NCBI GenBank assembly: GCA_015478945.1
Contig: JABUQX010002503.1
Coordinates: 38,293-102,292 of the forward strand
Reading direction: 5' to 3'
Origin: Trachelipus rathkii
Taxonomy: Eukaryota; Arthropoda; Malacostraca; Isopoda; Trachelipodidae
DNA: 64,000 nucleotides
The notes beneath the pieces were generated by a model that was given only the letters and a program-made list of their open reading frames with translations, made no database searches and was not told the DNA's origin. This document shows positions 30,269 to 42,544 of this stretch, piece after piece. Both the position numbers and the translations under genes were made by a program. Numbering within the stretch: the first letter of the stretch is position 1; each line of letters opens with the position of its first letter.

Positions 30269-32113
30269 ATGGCTGCTGGTGAAGAGAAAATAGATTATTT
30301 TCGCCTACGAATATCTGGATTCGAGACTCTTTTCCCCGACGTGATAAAGGTAAAATGTCCATTTATTAAGAAAAGGGGTGGAAAATTAATTATCACCGGT
30401 TCATTTGACGTTAAAGAAAAATTTGAGAATGGCCATTTTGAGGAGCGAGACCAGCCAGAAACGCCGATGGAAGTAGATGATGACAAACACAATCGTAGTA
30501 ATTCCATCGCCGTTTTCGAAAACGTGATAAAAAATTCGTTGTTGTTGAATTTCAAAAATTACGATTTGTATCTACTTAATACATATGATGATGAAACGAA
30601 AACTAAACTTCGAGAACAATTGTGGCTTCGTATTTGTGATCACTTTTGCATATCCGAAAAACTTAAGCGGTTGGGGGAAAATTTTGGAAAACTTCTCAAC
30701 ATTTATCTTCCCGCTGAGTATATCCCGTTAGCTCTTTCTGTTCTTAAAACGCCGACTTCAATAATATTAATACCAAAATCTTCTCATGTCCTAAGCGAAG
30801 CAATATCTGAGACGACAGAAAAACTCAATATATCGATGACAATGTTGTTCTATGAGAAAATCTTCGTTTTGCGAGATATATTCCTTCAAAAGTTAGGCGA
30901 ACGCGAATGCGCAATTTTACGCCTCGAAGTTATAAATAATGATACAGAAAAAAAAATTGATTTGTTGAGAAAGTTAAATAGAAACTTTCCTAAATTTGGG
31001 TTTGAGGTTGACCGACCTGACAATCTATCGCCTAAAAAATACGAGCTGCGAATGGTATCCCGGGACGACGCGAGATGCTATATTAACATCAACATAAAAA
31101 AAAAGGCAAAGGGAAGAAGAATGGAGGAAAAGGAAATTTTTTTAGGGTACAGAGATTGTTTTCACCTCATAGCAGAAAACTATTTTGATTTTCATCTAAA
31201 CATGGTGAACATTATGAATTCTGAAGATATCGAAGATGCCTCTTTCGTGAATTCATTTTGCGGCCCTTTAGACGAATATAAAAATCTCGTCGGTTACTGC
31301 ATCGAAATAGTCAAAACTACAACGAGTTCTAAAGTGGCGTTGAAAAAAATTTGTTTGATTAAAGAGCTCGCTCGCAAACATTGGTTAGAGAAAAACGCGG
31401 TTAAAAGAAGAAAGAACGACTCGATATACGATAATTTAACTGTCGTATTCGTTACTCACGATATAGAGAAGTTGGAAACTATCTTTAAGCGACCAGACCA
31501 TTTTGGCGAAGAGGAAATAGAAGAAGAAATCGAAAGTGAAAGAAAACGTAAAACTATTTTTCGGGATAATGAGAAATTGTTTCAAAACCGCCCTGACCCC
31601 CATCGCGTAGAAATGAATAAAACTTTAGACTTTTACGATAAAATTTTGCTTTTTTCAAAAACTCTCAAAAAGCGTTGCGAGCAATGCTACGTGCAGAGCA
31701 AAAAAAACAAACTATTTAGTTTCACAGAATTGGGTCTTTTCAACTTAGAGCCCGGTTATTGCTTTGAATCTAATCCCAGCCCTAATACTAATGTACAATT
31801 AGGGATTTTGTGCCCTTTGGAAAAACGGATTCCTGTTAATTTTATCATGGAAGACGGAAGAAGGGAACAATTTTCTGACGAGAAATATAGAATAAGAATG
31901 TGTTGCCTATTCGATGCTTTGCAAAAAGGTGTTTTCGGATTGGATTTTGATGAATATCCCTACCACAATTTGATCAGAGATTTACGAGTGCTTTGGCCTT
32001 TAAAAGAAGAATTGAAGCTGATGGAGCGCGATGGTCACCTCCCGGCGTATGTTGAGCGAAGAAAGCTTTATTTGCTGAATAATTTTAAAAATTTGGATAT
32101 TATTTTAATATGA
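30269..32113 (+). CDS. Paralogue B, complete copy (614 residues, unit 2)
   Basis: Complete frame from ATG to TGA. It shares with A the order AEYIPLALSVLKT, EIFLGYRDCFHL, NLVGYCIEIVKT, LTVVFVTHDIEKLETIFKRP, a Cys pair (KRCEQCYVQ near 470), VNFIMEDG, CCLFDALQKGVFGLD, DLRVLWPLKEELK and the same terminal NLDIILI. B-specific features are the N-terminal SGFETLFPDV/CPFIKK block and SNPSPNTNVQLGILCPL. Strong conservation of the C-terminal third between A and B suggests that part is the functional core. Family not recognised. Confidence 0.8.
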   Translation: MAAGEEKIDYFRLRISGFETLFPDVIKVKCPFIKKRGGKLIITGSFDVKEKFENGHFEERDQPETPMEVDDDKHNRSNSIAVFENVIKNSLLLNFKNYDLYLLNTYDDETKTKLREQLWLRICDHFCISEKLKRLGENFGKLLNIYLPAEYIPLALSVLKTPTSIILIPKSSHVLSEAISETTEKLNISMTMLFYEKIFVLRDIFLQKLGERECAILRLEVINNDTEKKIDLLRKLNRNFPKFGFEVDRPDNLSPKKYELRMVSRDDARCYININIKKKAKGRRMEEKEIFLGYRDCFHLIAENYFDFHLNMVNIMNSEDIEDASFVNSFCGPLDEYKNLVGYCIEIVKTTTSSKVALKKICLIKELARKHWLEKNAVKRRKNDSIYDNLTVVFVTHDIEKLETIFKRPDHFGEEEIEEEIESERKRKTIFRDNEKLFQNRPDPHRVEMNKTLDFYDKILLFSKTLKKRCEQCYVQSKKNKLFSFTELGLFNLEPGYCFESNPSPNTNVQLGILCPLEKRIPVNFIMEDGRREQFSDEKYRIRMCCLFDALQKGVFGLDFDEYPYHNLIRDLRVLWPLKEELKLMERDGHLPAYVERRKLYLLNNFKNLDIILI

Positions 32114-32708
32114 TTTATGTTATTATTGTACAACCAAAATGTTAATAAACTCTTTAATATTAAATTTTTTTTCCTTAAAACTCCTATGCCTGATGAGTAA
32201 ATTTAAAAATTAACCCGCGTAAATAGTGGTCTCGTTCCGTATAAAACGATACTATCACAAATTTTAAAAAGAAACAAGGAGTGTCAGATTATGAGTGTAC
32301 TTTTCCTAATAAAAAACTGAAAATTACTTCAGATTTTGTTTCCAAAGTTGAATTAGATTTTTCCATCTATTTTTTTTTTTTTTTTTTTTGAAAATATAAG
32401 GTTTGACTTCGAACGAACTTCATTCCTGACGATACATTGGCTCGTTGGCTATAATAAATCGAAAAGGTATTGGCGATATGAAATGGTACATTCGTTGGTA
32501 ATACGAAATCTTTGTTCGCGGTATATGTAGAGTTGCATAAAAAAGAGTCGAATTAGGTGATGACGAAAAACGGTAGGAAAAAGGCATATTTAAATTTGGT
32601 TGTATATTAATATATATTCTTGCTTTGAAGCAATAACCAACCAACATAAGGACCATGAGATATGACGTGTGTTAAAGGCTAATAAAACGTCTAATATAAT
32701 TTGAAAAA
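32114..32708. other. AT-rich spacer upstream of the second three-exon gene
   Basis: Includes a poly-T run (32369-32388). The stretch CAATAACCAACCAACATAAGG near 32631 corresponds to the CCAA run in unit 1. The canonical TATAAAAG of unit 1 is not preserved; TATATTAATATAT near 32602 is the nearest AT-rich alternative. Confidence 0.4.
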
Positions 32709-33458
32709 ATGTCGAGAGAGGAGGATTACACTATTGTAGTAATTAACGCGAAAAGAAATTTAGGTGAGTTTATTAGAAATTTTTTTATAAGCATTTAATT
32801 TAATTTTAAGAAATTAAAAAATAACACATACAGTTTCATTTCAACTTTTAAAAATATAAGTTATCTTGCGACCCAACTAATAGCAATTTTAAGAATAATT
32901 ACAATCTGAAATGTAGTTAGCCGCTTAGTTTTTAAAGTGTTTTTTTTTTTTTTTTTGAAGTGCGAATAATTACTCATCTCATCGTTTATTTATATCTTAT
33001 AGATGAACATCTTTCAAAAAAAAAACTATGAATATCTCAACGACCCGTCTCCTTTTGGAAGAATGGATGCAATTAGTCTCACCAGAGGTGACGCAGAAAG
33101 ATACGTTTCGTATAAGGAGCGGAGAAGATACAGGCGGCATAAAGAAGAAAAATATATTCCACTAGCATTTGGAAATTTAAAGATATCTGAAGAAAGGGCG
33201 AAAGTTAATATTTCCGAGGTTAGTAAAAAGGTAGTGTTTTAAAATTCTCAACCCCCACAGACCTTCATCAAACCGTTTATATAAGGTCAATGAAAGGTTT
33301 TTGTTTTTTTTTTAACTTAAAAATAACAATCCTTTAATCAATCTATAAATTCTTTTTTTCCTTAGCCGTTTTCATTTCGTAGACTTATGGAAGAGGAGAA
33401 TAAGAGAAGGAAATCAGAAATGAAAAGCGAGAAAAGAGACTTGAAATTCTCTCTTTAG
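32709..33458 (+). pseudogene. Three-exon gene, second copy (unit 2), frame disrupted in exon 2
   Basis: Exon-like blocks at 32709-32763, 33003-33218 and 33366-33458 align with the intact unit 1 gene, with the same splice sites. Exon 2 is one base longer than in unit 1; the extra base lies in an A10 run near 33016-33025 and takes the predicted mRNA out of frame. Because it is a homopolymer, a sequencing error is as likely as real decay. The DPSPFGRMDAISLT block and basic tail are well preserved. Confidence 0.6.
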
Positions 33459-33879
33459 GTGCCTATTCACAATCGAAGGAATCTATATTTAATTGAAAAT
33501 ATCGGACCATTGTTTTTTGAATTATTTTCAAGCTGCATTTTTTACAATATTTGAAAATGTTTAGTATTTAAATAAAACCATAGTGTTTTTAAGTTTTATT
33601 GAGAAACCTTAGTAAATGATAATACAACATCAAATGAAAAATCACATAAGGCGATAAATATATAAGGTATTATAAGTTATACAATGAAAGTTGAGTTATA
33701 TAAAATAATTGTATAAACAAAATATATCAAAAAATGGAATAAAATACACTAGCAAAAATGCTTATATTAGGTATGTGAATTTAGCAAACACACTCCCACG
33801 CACTCACTAAAAAACAAAGAACAAAACGCGTGAATATAAATAACTACAAAAAATGAAATTTATATTGATAAAATTCACC
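33459..33879. other. Convergent 3' region before the large helicase gene
   Basis: A TTTAAATAAAACC signal near 33572 ends the plus-strand gene. From about 33715 the shared helicase 3' flank begins. No gene. Confidence 0.5.
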
Positions 33880-36800
33880 TCACTGCAGGTTTAAAATAGT
33901 TTTTTTACATATATCGCAACACAAATCGACACGAAATACTTTAAAGGCTTTGAATATGCACATCATTAGCTTCCTGTGATACTCTTCATGTCGCACTGTC
34001 AAGTCGATATTCTTCCTAAGAACCATCAATGGATACATTTCGATGTCGTCAGCATTATCCGCGTTATCGTCCCTGGCGTGTTCCTCTTTATCTCTCATCG
34101 GTGGCGGTGGTTCGTATTTAGAGAAACGTTCGTAGATTGAAAAGGTATTATCGTTTTGAACAGCCTGCATGATTTTTTCATACATAATTACTGGCATGGT
34201 GATTTTGTGAGACGTCTGCAGGAAACTCTGAACGCTATCCGAGACGCCTTCGCTATCTACACCCTCTTCCAACTCCCTCAGCACGCTTTTCGTATCCGGA
34301 TCGTAATGTGAAACGTAATCCAAAATCATGTGAATATGGTAGCAAATAAACTGTAGATCATAGATGTTCTTGGTGTTTAATTTTCCGAGCGTTTCTCGTA
34401 TTAGCTCTGGCGCGCTCTTTTTAAGAATATTCCCGCTACTTTTCAAATCCAAGACGTCGACATCGAATGGTATGGCGTAGGCCTCGTGGAAATAACTTTC
34501 TTCGAATTGATCGAAATGAAGTTCGTTCATAATAGTTTTATCTAATACGCTTAACGTAACATTTTTTGGGGTGCCGAATTTGCTCTTGTAGAAAGGGAAG
34601 AAAAGGGGTGTACTCATAATCATTTGTACATCCTCATCGAACGTGTTGAAATTTTGTTCGATGCTTGTACGAATGGATTTCATTTCTTTGGCCGGCCTAA
34701 AAAGGGGTAGTTCTTTATCACACCTTCTCAACATCAGCAAAGAATACAGCGTGTAAAAGCTATTCAGCGACTTGCAAATATTATTTTCTTTCAACTTCAA
34801 TCTCGGGAAAATCCTGTTCTCGCGCACGAATTGCGAGATCTTTGAAAAGAAAAACCCGTAAGATCGTTCGCTCTCAGCGCTATCATCATTTGTTGAGGAG
34901 ATTAGGGGGGATAACATCCTTTTCAAGGTCTCAGCTTTTGCGCTCAACGATCCTTGGTCGTCATCATTCGTTTCTTCTATGGCGTTGCGGCACTTCAGGA
35001 AATCGCCGAGCTTTGAAACGAATTTTAAAAACTTGTTCGTTTTAACGCTTTTTTCATTAACGGTATTTAAAGAAAACACCAAGTGCCTCTTCTGCATGGC
35101 GTCGTCGACCGGGTAATCCATGTCAAAGGAATTAGCTAGCAAAAATATCTGACAACTGACGCGAATCTCGCAGACTTTCTGGTAGATGTCTCGGAATGAA
35201 ATATCCGCGTTCGGAGTCGTGATCGTCTTCAAAAGATCGGGTTTGATCATATGTCTCTTCTGCATGTCGCCGCTCTTCCAGACTATGCTTTTGCCCCCGA
35301 ACCAAGTTACCGATTTCCTTTTGGAGAATCGTCCGCCGCCTACTTCCGAAACGTTTTTACATACTAAATCGTTTGATTGATTCCCGCCACCGAACGATGC
35401 CGATTCTAAGAACAATGGACAACATCTCGCATCTAACCTAACCGGTGGGTTGATATCCTTTTCGTCCACGGGGCGATCGGAACGTTTTATTTCTCGTCTC
35501 TTTCTCTTTGCTAGAGCGCCGACCCCATCATCGACACTTCTTTTTCTCTTTGAAATCGATCGTTTTGTCACGATATCTTCTTCTCCTTCTTTGGAGGTGG
35601 CGAGAGTGGCGACATTTTCTTCTTTCCTTATTTCTACGCCACTAATCATCGACGATACCGGTGACGACGCTTCCTTAGTCCTTTTGCGTCTACTAGTGGC
35701 AGCGGCGGTGGTGGCGCCTTTTTCGTCAACATCGGACTCGGGTGAACGGGAAGAGCCGCGGGATCTTCGTCTTTTTAAACTAGTGCCGTTCTCGTAATCT
35801 ATTTTCGTTGCCGAAGAAACCTTGTCGCTCGAAAACGTCTCTATCCATAACAATTCAACGTCCTCCCTATCATCTTCTTCAATATAGTAGCCGTATTCGG
35901 TCCGGGTTGTATTATCTCTTCGATCGTTATCGAAAAAACCTATTCGCCTTTGACCTTTCTTCGGCCTGCCGGTGTGAAATTCTAAAATTTTTGCAGTTTT
36001 CACAGAATCTTGGAGCAATTTAAACCATTTCTGATCGTGCTTCGGCTTCGAAAATCGCCTTTCTGAACCGTTTTCGGGTTCTGATTCCGATTCTTCCTCG
36101 TTACCGCGAATCGTAGTTGATGAGGCAGTGGCGTCGGCGTCGGCATCGGCGTCGGCAATCGAGGCGGTTTTCAAACAATCCTTTTTTTTTATTATTCCCA
36201 AATACGACGCTTTATCTATATAATTTACTACTTTTTCTTGACTCAAATAAAGCACGTTGTTGGAAAACGTGATCGTGTCTCTAATATGTTGCGGCAGATC
36301 TTTCGATTTTTGAATTATTTTATGCCTCTTACTTTCGATTATCGGTGAAAAAATTTCCTTGTGCCAGCTTTTAAGAATGACACTGGTTTCGCACACGATC
36401 GAAGACTGAATTATATGATGGTAGTTTATGAAAACCTCGGGTGGTACGTTAAAGATCACCGGCGACCCATGGTTCCACGTAAAACACGTCGATGAGCAAA
36501 AGAGTTTTGAAGAGAAATCGAAATATTTATCGTAATCAATATTCTTCACGACGGAGAGTTTTCTTATTCTTCGGTGCATACGCAAGCGACGACAGTCCTC
36601 ATCATCATCATCATCTTCAACGTCATAAGCGGACGCGCTCGCGCTCGCGATCTCCCTTCCTCGTGCAAGTTCCCGCTGCCGCCCCTCTGCGAAATTTTCA
36701 ACGACGCGGTCGGTACAGAACTTCATCAGTCGGTGCTCGGGATCCTTCTTGGTCGAAGCCTCGTCAACTATAGCGCCGTGGGATTTTCCCAAAAAGTTCA

Positions 36801-38476
36801 AATTCGGCATAGCCGTCGAACTCGAACTCTTTTTAGTATCGAAATCGGATAAATAGCAAGTGGCGAAAGCTATTTTTCCGAATAAGGCCCTCCTCACCAT
36901 CGCCATGAAGTTCGATTTTCCCTCGTTTCCTTTTACCCCGACTAGTATCGTTATAGTTTTTTCCAGCATGTTGTACGAAGCTTGATTGACGGTATACATC
37001 AAATGGTGCATAAACTCGTTATCCATCGTGCTGAGTGCGTTTCCATAGCCGACGAAGACCATGAGGTGTTTGAGCAGGTAGAGGTACATTTTGTTTTTAT
37101 CAATCAATTTATACAACCGATAAATGGGGGTGGATTTGTCGACTGCGCTGCCGCTGCTTCCTCCTACTCCCGCAGTCGCCAATTCTTTGATGGTGTAAAA
37201 TATGGTATCTATCAAGTCCTTTTCGCTCAAGCCCGTTAACTGACCGTTCGCGAACAAAAAAACGAAAATGTTCAGACCCTGAAGCGCCGAATTGGCGTTC
37301 AAAAGATTTCGGATGATTAAGATGATTTCGTCGAAATTTAACGAGACGTTGTGGATGAGCGTCAATTTCTCGATCGAAATTTCGTTCGATATCACCTTCG
37401 AGGTATCGGCGAAGAGTTCGTTTTCGTATCCGCAAATCAAATACTTCCCGTTTGCCTCCAACACGTTCGGCCGGTAGGATATCAGGGTCGGGCCGCCGTC
37501 CGATTCGCTGGAGAAACTTTTGTTTTTCGTCACGAACAGTTTTTCCGCAGGTCCAGCGAACGGTTGATTGTGATGGTTGTTAAACACGTTAGCCAACTCT
37601 CTGGAAAAGGTATACTTCGACAATCGGGAGTACGGTTTTACGTTGGTGTTGAATTCGTATTTGGTATTCTCTTTACGATACTCTTCTTTTTCCCATGTCA
37701 AAAGTCTCGATAATCTGCGCGACAAGCCCGGCAAAAAATGTTCTTTGTGGGCGTGAAAACCATATCGAAGCAATATCTCGTTTTCGGGCGATAATACCTC
37801 TTTCATTATGTCGTCGTCGTCGTCGTTCTCCCTCCTCTTCTCAGCCGCGGAGTATTCACCGCAATAGCCATCGTTTTCGTCTGCGCGGGGTGGTTCTTCA
37901 TCCAATCCGTAATCCGGGTTCGCGTAAAAGTTTTTCGGTTTCGACGCCTCTTTCTTCCGGCTTAGCACTGCTCTCATTTTAACGGTATCGATAATCTCTT
38001 CCAGGATTCTATATTTCTCCAGAGGCTGCGTCAGGACGTTAAGGCGATAAAAATATATTTCCTGCGTAAAATGGAACTGCTTTAGTAAATATTTCGCATT
38101 AATTTCTTTCATTCCGAATTTTGGCAAATGTTTCAATTCGGTGCCGGGAATAATTACGCACCTTATTCGCTTAACGATTTTTCCCGGTGGGCTTTCCGGA
38201 CAATAATCCGGATGTTGGTCCAAAACGTTGTGCGAATTTTGCACTATTAATACGCTCTCGTTTTTTTTTATCTTGATCTTTTGAACGCCGTTTCTTTCGT
38301 CCCTATACAAATAGACAGTGGGCCGATTCGATTCAAGGCGATAACTCAAATGCTTCAATGAATTGCAAATGACGTTATACACTCGGAGCCTGTGCCACCC
38401 TTCCTCGGTATCGCTCTTTGGCAAAATATCTTCAACCGTATTTTCGTTTAGTTCGTACATCCCGTCGTTCTCGGCG

Positions 38477-38507
<31 letters not shown>

Positions 38508-41500
38508 AGAGGAACCGTTTTAACGAAGGGAACGCGACGTATTTGTCCGAACGCGTTAAGGGGTCCTTCGCCTTTTCGTTTTTCGTTTCGCGCAAAATTC
38601 CGAAGCTCACGCGGTCATCATTCAAATTTATGCCCATGATCGAAAGAAATCTTTGATTCACAAAATCTATTACGTATCTTACATCGGCATACGTGATCGC
38701 TTTGGAATATTCCGTGACTTCAATCGGTCTTAAGGTAGATTGATAAAAACCCGGTACTTCGAAGACGCTCCGTTCCTCGTCATTATCCATTACCAAGGTA
38801 AGGTTTACGGGCTTATCGCTCCCGTTCTCGATAGTCGTTCTTCTCCCGTACATATTTTCGAATTTATGAGAGAGTAACCCGCACCCGAAATCCTCGTTCT
38901 GTTTATTTCCGAAAGAAGAACCCCCTCCTCCGCCTTTAGATTTGGAAGACAAAACATGCTGATTACAGGGCGCGTTTTTATCCCCGGGGTGGCAACTTTC
39001 TTTCGCCTTCTCGCCTTTCTCTGCGGAACTTTCTTGCACGTGGTATCTTTCTTTTTCGTTATTCCAACCGGGAAATCTTTTATCATCACTCGAAAGCAAC
39101 TTCGTCGATTTTTGAGACATTAAAACGTCCGCTATTTTACGATCGTTACTCTCGTCGTTTACAATGCAGTCCAAAACTTCTAAACTTTCCTTCGTTTTGA
39201 CGTTTTCTCCATTTTTCGCTTTACAAAATTGATCCAATATATATTTATCGACGATCGTCATTTCGTTCTCCGACGAAGAAGGAAACGTAAATTCGTAGAT
39301 ACAATCTTCGATGTTAATATTTTCCTCCCTTAACGAATCGCTCCTTTTATTTAAAATCTTAAACAATACCGATGATAAAGAGTTATCATCGGCAAAAACG
39401 CAGGCAGTGGTTGAGGAAGAAGCCGACGGGAAGTTTTTTTCGATCGGTTCGAGCTGACGCAAAACGAACTTTTCCAATTCGTCAATGAATTCGTTCCACA
39501 TAATGACTTCCATTTTTTCTTTTTCTTCTGGGTCTAAACTGATCTTCCAAAATTTTGGTGGAGCTTTGTACTCGATATGTATTCCTTTGGCGATACTTCT
39601 CTGCCTCTCTTCTTCTTTGCACCCCGCATTTTTTTTCATTTGCTTATTGTACGTTTCGACTTTCACTTTAATTTTTTTCAAAAACAACCGAGAATCGAAA
39701 TTTGTAGTGATTCTTAATCTACGCCCCAAAGTTTTAATGGTATTAATAACTCTATCGTTAGTCGAACACTCGGCATCGTCGTTATCCCATAAATTTGAGT
39801 CGAGATCGCTCCTACTACCGTCATCGCTTAACTTATAGCTAGGTGTGTGTTCGTCCATTACGATCGACTCCAAACGCGTATAACAAGGTTGAGCGCCGTA
39901 CACCTGGCAGTACTCTGTGCAAAGTTGAATGTACAAAAGGTGAATGAATTTCCGTTTCACGATTATACCTCCTAATATCATCGATTCGTATTTCTCTACA
40001 AATTTAATCCACCTATCGTTGATTTCGGGATGAACGAAAGAATCTATGATCAAAGATCTTTTGAATTCGAAGACTCTTTCCTTCGAAAAATATATAAATC
40101 CAAAAACCTTCGCTTTGAAAACGTTGACGAGCTCCTCGAGATCTTCGGTTTCGCTTTCCCTGGATAGTACGCTAACTTCCGAGAAATCGATAACGACATC
40201 CCAAACGTGGAGTAGAGAATCGAAATTTTTCTCCAAAATTCTTTTCAAAGTTACCAACGCGGCCATGTGTTCCATTTTAACGTAGTTGAAAGCCCAGCAC
40301 CAATATATGCAGAAAGTCATGAAGCAATTATATTCGTATTCGGTTTTCTTTTCCTCTTCGATAGCGGCGGTGGCGGTGGTGGGAGCGGTATTGATATTCT
40401 TATTATCCTCTCTGTTCTTCGAAAAATTTTTCCCCAAGAAAGAGTCTTCGACGATGAATTCTCTAATAGCTTTTTCGTCTTGGGTCCTGTTATTTTTAAA
40501 TTTATCATACATATTCCGGAAAAAGGACTGTTTCGCGAAACCGCTTCGTTCTTTATCTTTTAAATTTTCGAAAACGCCTCGAAGACGAAGGTACTTAACG
40601 ACTATTTTTCCCGAAAGAGTTAGAAACGAGAAAACGTCGGTTTTACAGGCCTTTTCGCACATGAAAAATATTTGTTCGTTCCAATTGATCTCACTAAATA
40701 CTATAGGATAAAACTGCTTTTGTAATTTCGTATACAATTCGTCCATTTCCGCGATCAATTCCCTTCTTGCTTTTAGGGTCCGGGACTCTTCGTTCGAATT
40801 TTTTTCCGAGCCTTTCGATTCTTCATAGTTAGGAACGAGTCCGGCGCCAAACTTTTCATTCTTATCGACGATATTTAATACATTCGGCGCTTCCACCACT
40901 TTATCGGAAGAAATATTATCGAAACCGCCAATCTCGTCGAAACATTTATCCAGAGATTTATAATACCCGCTAACGTTGACGACCATTTGATTGAGATGTA
41001 ACGGGGTGAGTAGCCCTTCTTCGAAAAGAATTGCACTCATTATTTGAAAGTATCGGTCTTCGAAGTCAAAACCCGCGTGTAGGCCGGTTCGGTTTGCGAA
41101 AATCGAGTTTCTCCAACCCCTCTGTGACCACGTTCTATGCGAATACCACCGTAAATCGTCCATCAATTTCGGAGCTAACCTCACGTTTAATTTTTCCGTT
41201 ATTTCCTCCAACTTGCCGCGCGCTATATCCTTCCTCGGGTTAGAGATAGGCAAAGGGGTCTCCTCATGCCGGTCAAGATCTTCTTCTTCTTCGGCAGCGT
41301 TTTTCCTTTTTATGAAACCAAAATAGTGGGACACGTCGCAAAGCAAAAGCATATCGTTGTAACAAATATTATAATTCAGCCCCTTAATAAGATTCGCGAG
41401 CGATGCGTTATATTCTAAAGTTAACAATTTTTCACTTTCCCGATGCTGGTCGCAATTGAATAAATTCCGATACAGACCTTTTTCCGCGGCGGTTTGTTGG

Positions 41501-42474
41501 AAATATAAGGATTGATTAAACGGAACGCAAAAGTTTTCCTTAATGATGTGGACGGATTCAACGCCATCGCAAATTTTAAAGGATGGAAACATATTTGCGA
41601 TTTGAGAAACGAATGTTCTCGAGCAAAAATTACTCAGGTGACAAGACGCGAGAGGATGATCGAGGTGACAGAATGGGATTCGTTCGTTTTCCATTTCTTT
41701 CTTATCGTTGACGTCCTCTATATTTCGATAAAGTTCTTTTTTCGACACCTCGAAGCACGATTTACAAATTTTTTTAACCGAAAATCTTCCGATTGCATTT
41801 TCATCGCAAAACCTTTTCAGATCAGCGCACCGCTCTAAAAATTTTTCATCTCTCAGTTTTCGATCTAGTGATAGAGCGGAGAAATCTCCCGTGAAAACAT
41901 ATCCCTTACTTTTCATTAAACGTAAAAATTGAACGGGGTTATTCGCGATGTTGTAGATGACGCAAAATCTGTTAGCCAGCACCAAATTCGTTAAGGATAA
42001 TGACGCGACATCGGAATCGAATGATGGGTTGATTATTTTGCTATTAGATCTCAACTCATCCTGAAGCGCGCGCTTTTTTCTCTCCGATGGCCCCGCATTT
42101 TCTTCTTCTTCTTCTTGAGATAGCTCGTTTTCTTCATTATCGATATCATCCCGTCTTTCCCGATTTTTATTATTTCGCTTTGAGCTCTTCTTTTTTTTCT
42201 CACCCGATTTGCTTCTGCTGTTCCTTTCTCTTTCGATACTCTTTTGTAAATCAGACATTTTCTTTGCGAAAATCTCGTGGCCCCTTTCTTCACTAGCTCC
42301 CTCTCGGTACAAGCAAACGTTATTCTCCTTATTGGAAAAAACGAAACCGAAATAACAACAAATTAGCTCAAAGTCGATGAGAGGGTTTTGTAAAATAAAT
42401 TCTTTTCCGAGCATACGCTTAATTTTGAAATACATTTCCAAATCCCAACGCGTATCCGATTTTTCGTTTTGCAT
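33880..42474 (-). CDS. Very large D5-like SF3 helicase, candidate primase-helicase (2864 residues)
   Basis: One intact frame. Superfamily 3 helicase motifs: Walker A GVKGNEGKS at 1846-1854, Walker B GAIVDEAS with Asp1904-Glu1905, and a motif C/arginine block LLANSFDMDYPVDDAMQKRH with Asn2448 and Arg2463. These fit D5-type primase-helicases of large DNA viruses, which open and prime DNA for replication. Upstream, TLVMDNDEE (Asp1230, Asp1232) and a later NSHN (His1415) could be archaeo-eukaryotic primase motifs; this is tentative. Oddities: more than three times the length of poxvirus-type D5; ~540 residues between Walker B and motif C, where tens are usual, filled by Asp/Ser/Lys-rich sequence with nuclear-localisation-like SKRKR and KRKRR clusters. 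SPVIFNVPPEVF (Asn2009) is a less convincing alternative motif C. Its ATG is only 70 bp from the stop of the upstream gene on the same strand. Confidence 0.75.
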
Positions 42475-42544
42475 CGCCTTCGTTTTCTTCTAAAAGGATT
42501 TGAATTTTTTCTACCAGCTGGTTGGTACGTTTCCTCGATAGTAT
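42475..42544 (-). promoter_or_regulatory. 70-bp intergenic spacer between the 618-residue gene and the helicase
   Basis: Too short to hold a full promoter and a terminator comfortably. The helicase promoter probably overlaps the end of the upstream coding region, or the two are co-transcribed. This tight packing is typical of viral loci. Confidence 0.4.

Noticed and set aside
32420..32656. 78-codon minus-strand frame upstream of the second three-exon gene
   Set aside because: Not conserved in the equivalent region of unit 1 and lies in promoter-like spacer.
34842..42296. Numerous plus-strand frames of 60-140 codons over the helicase gene
   Set aside because: All lie antisense inside a single long frame with clear helicase motifs and show no motifs of their own.
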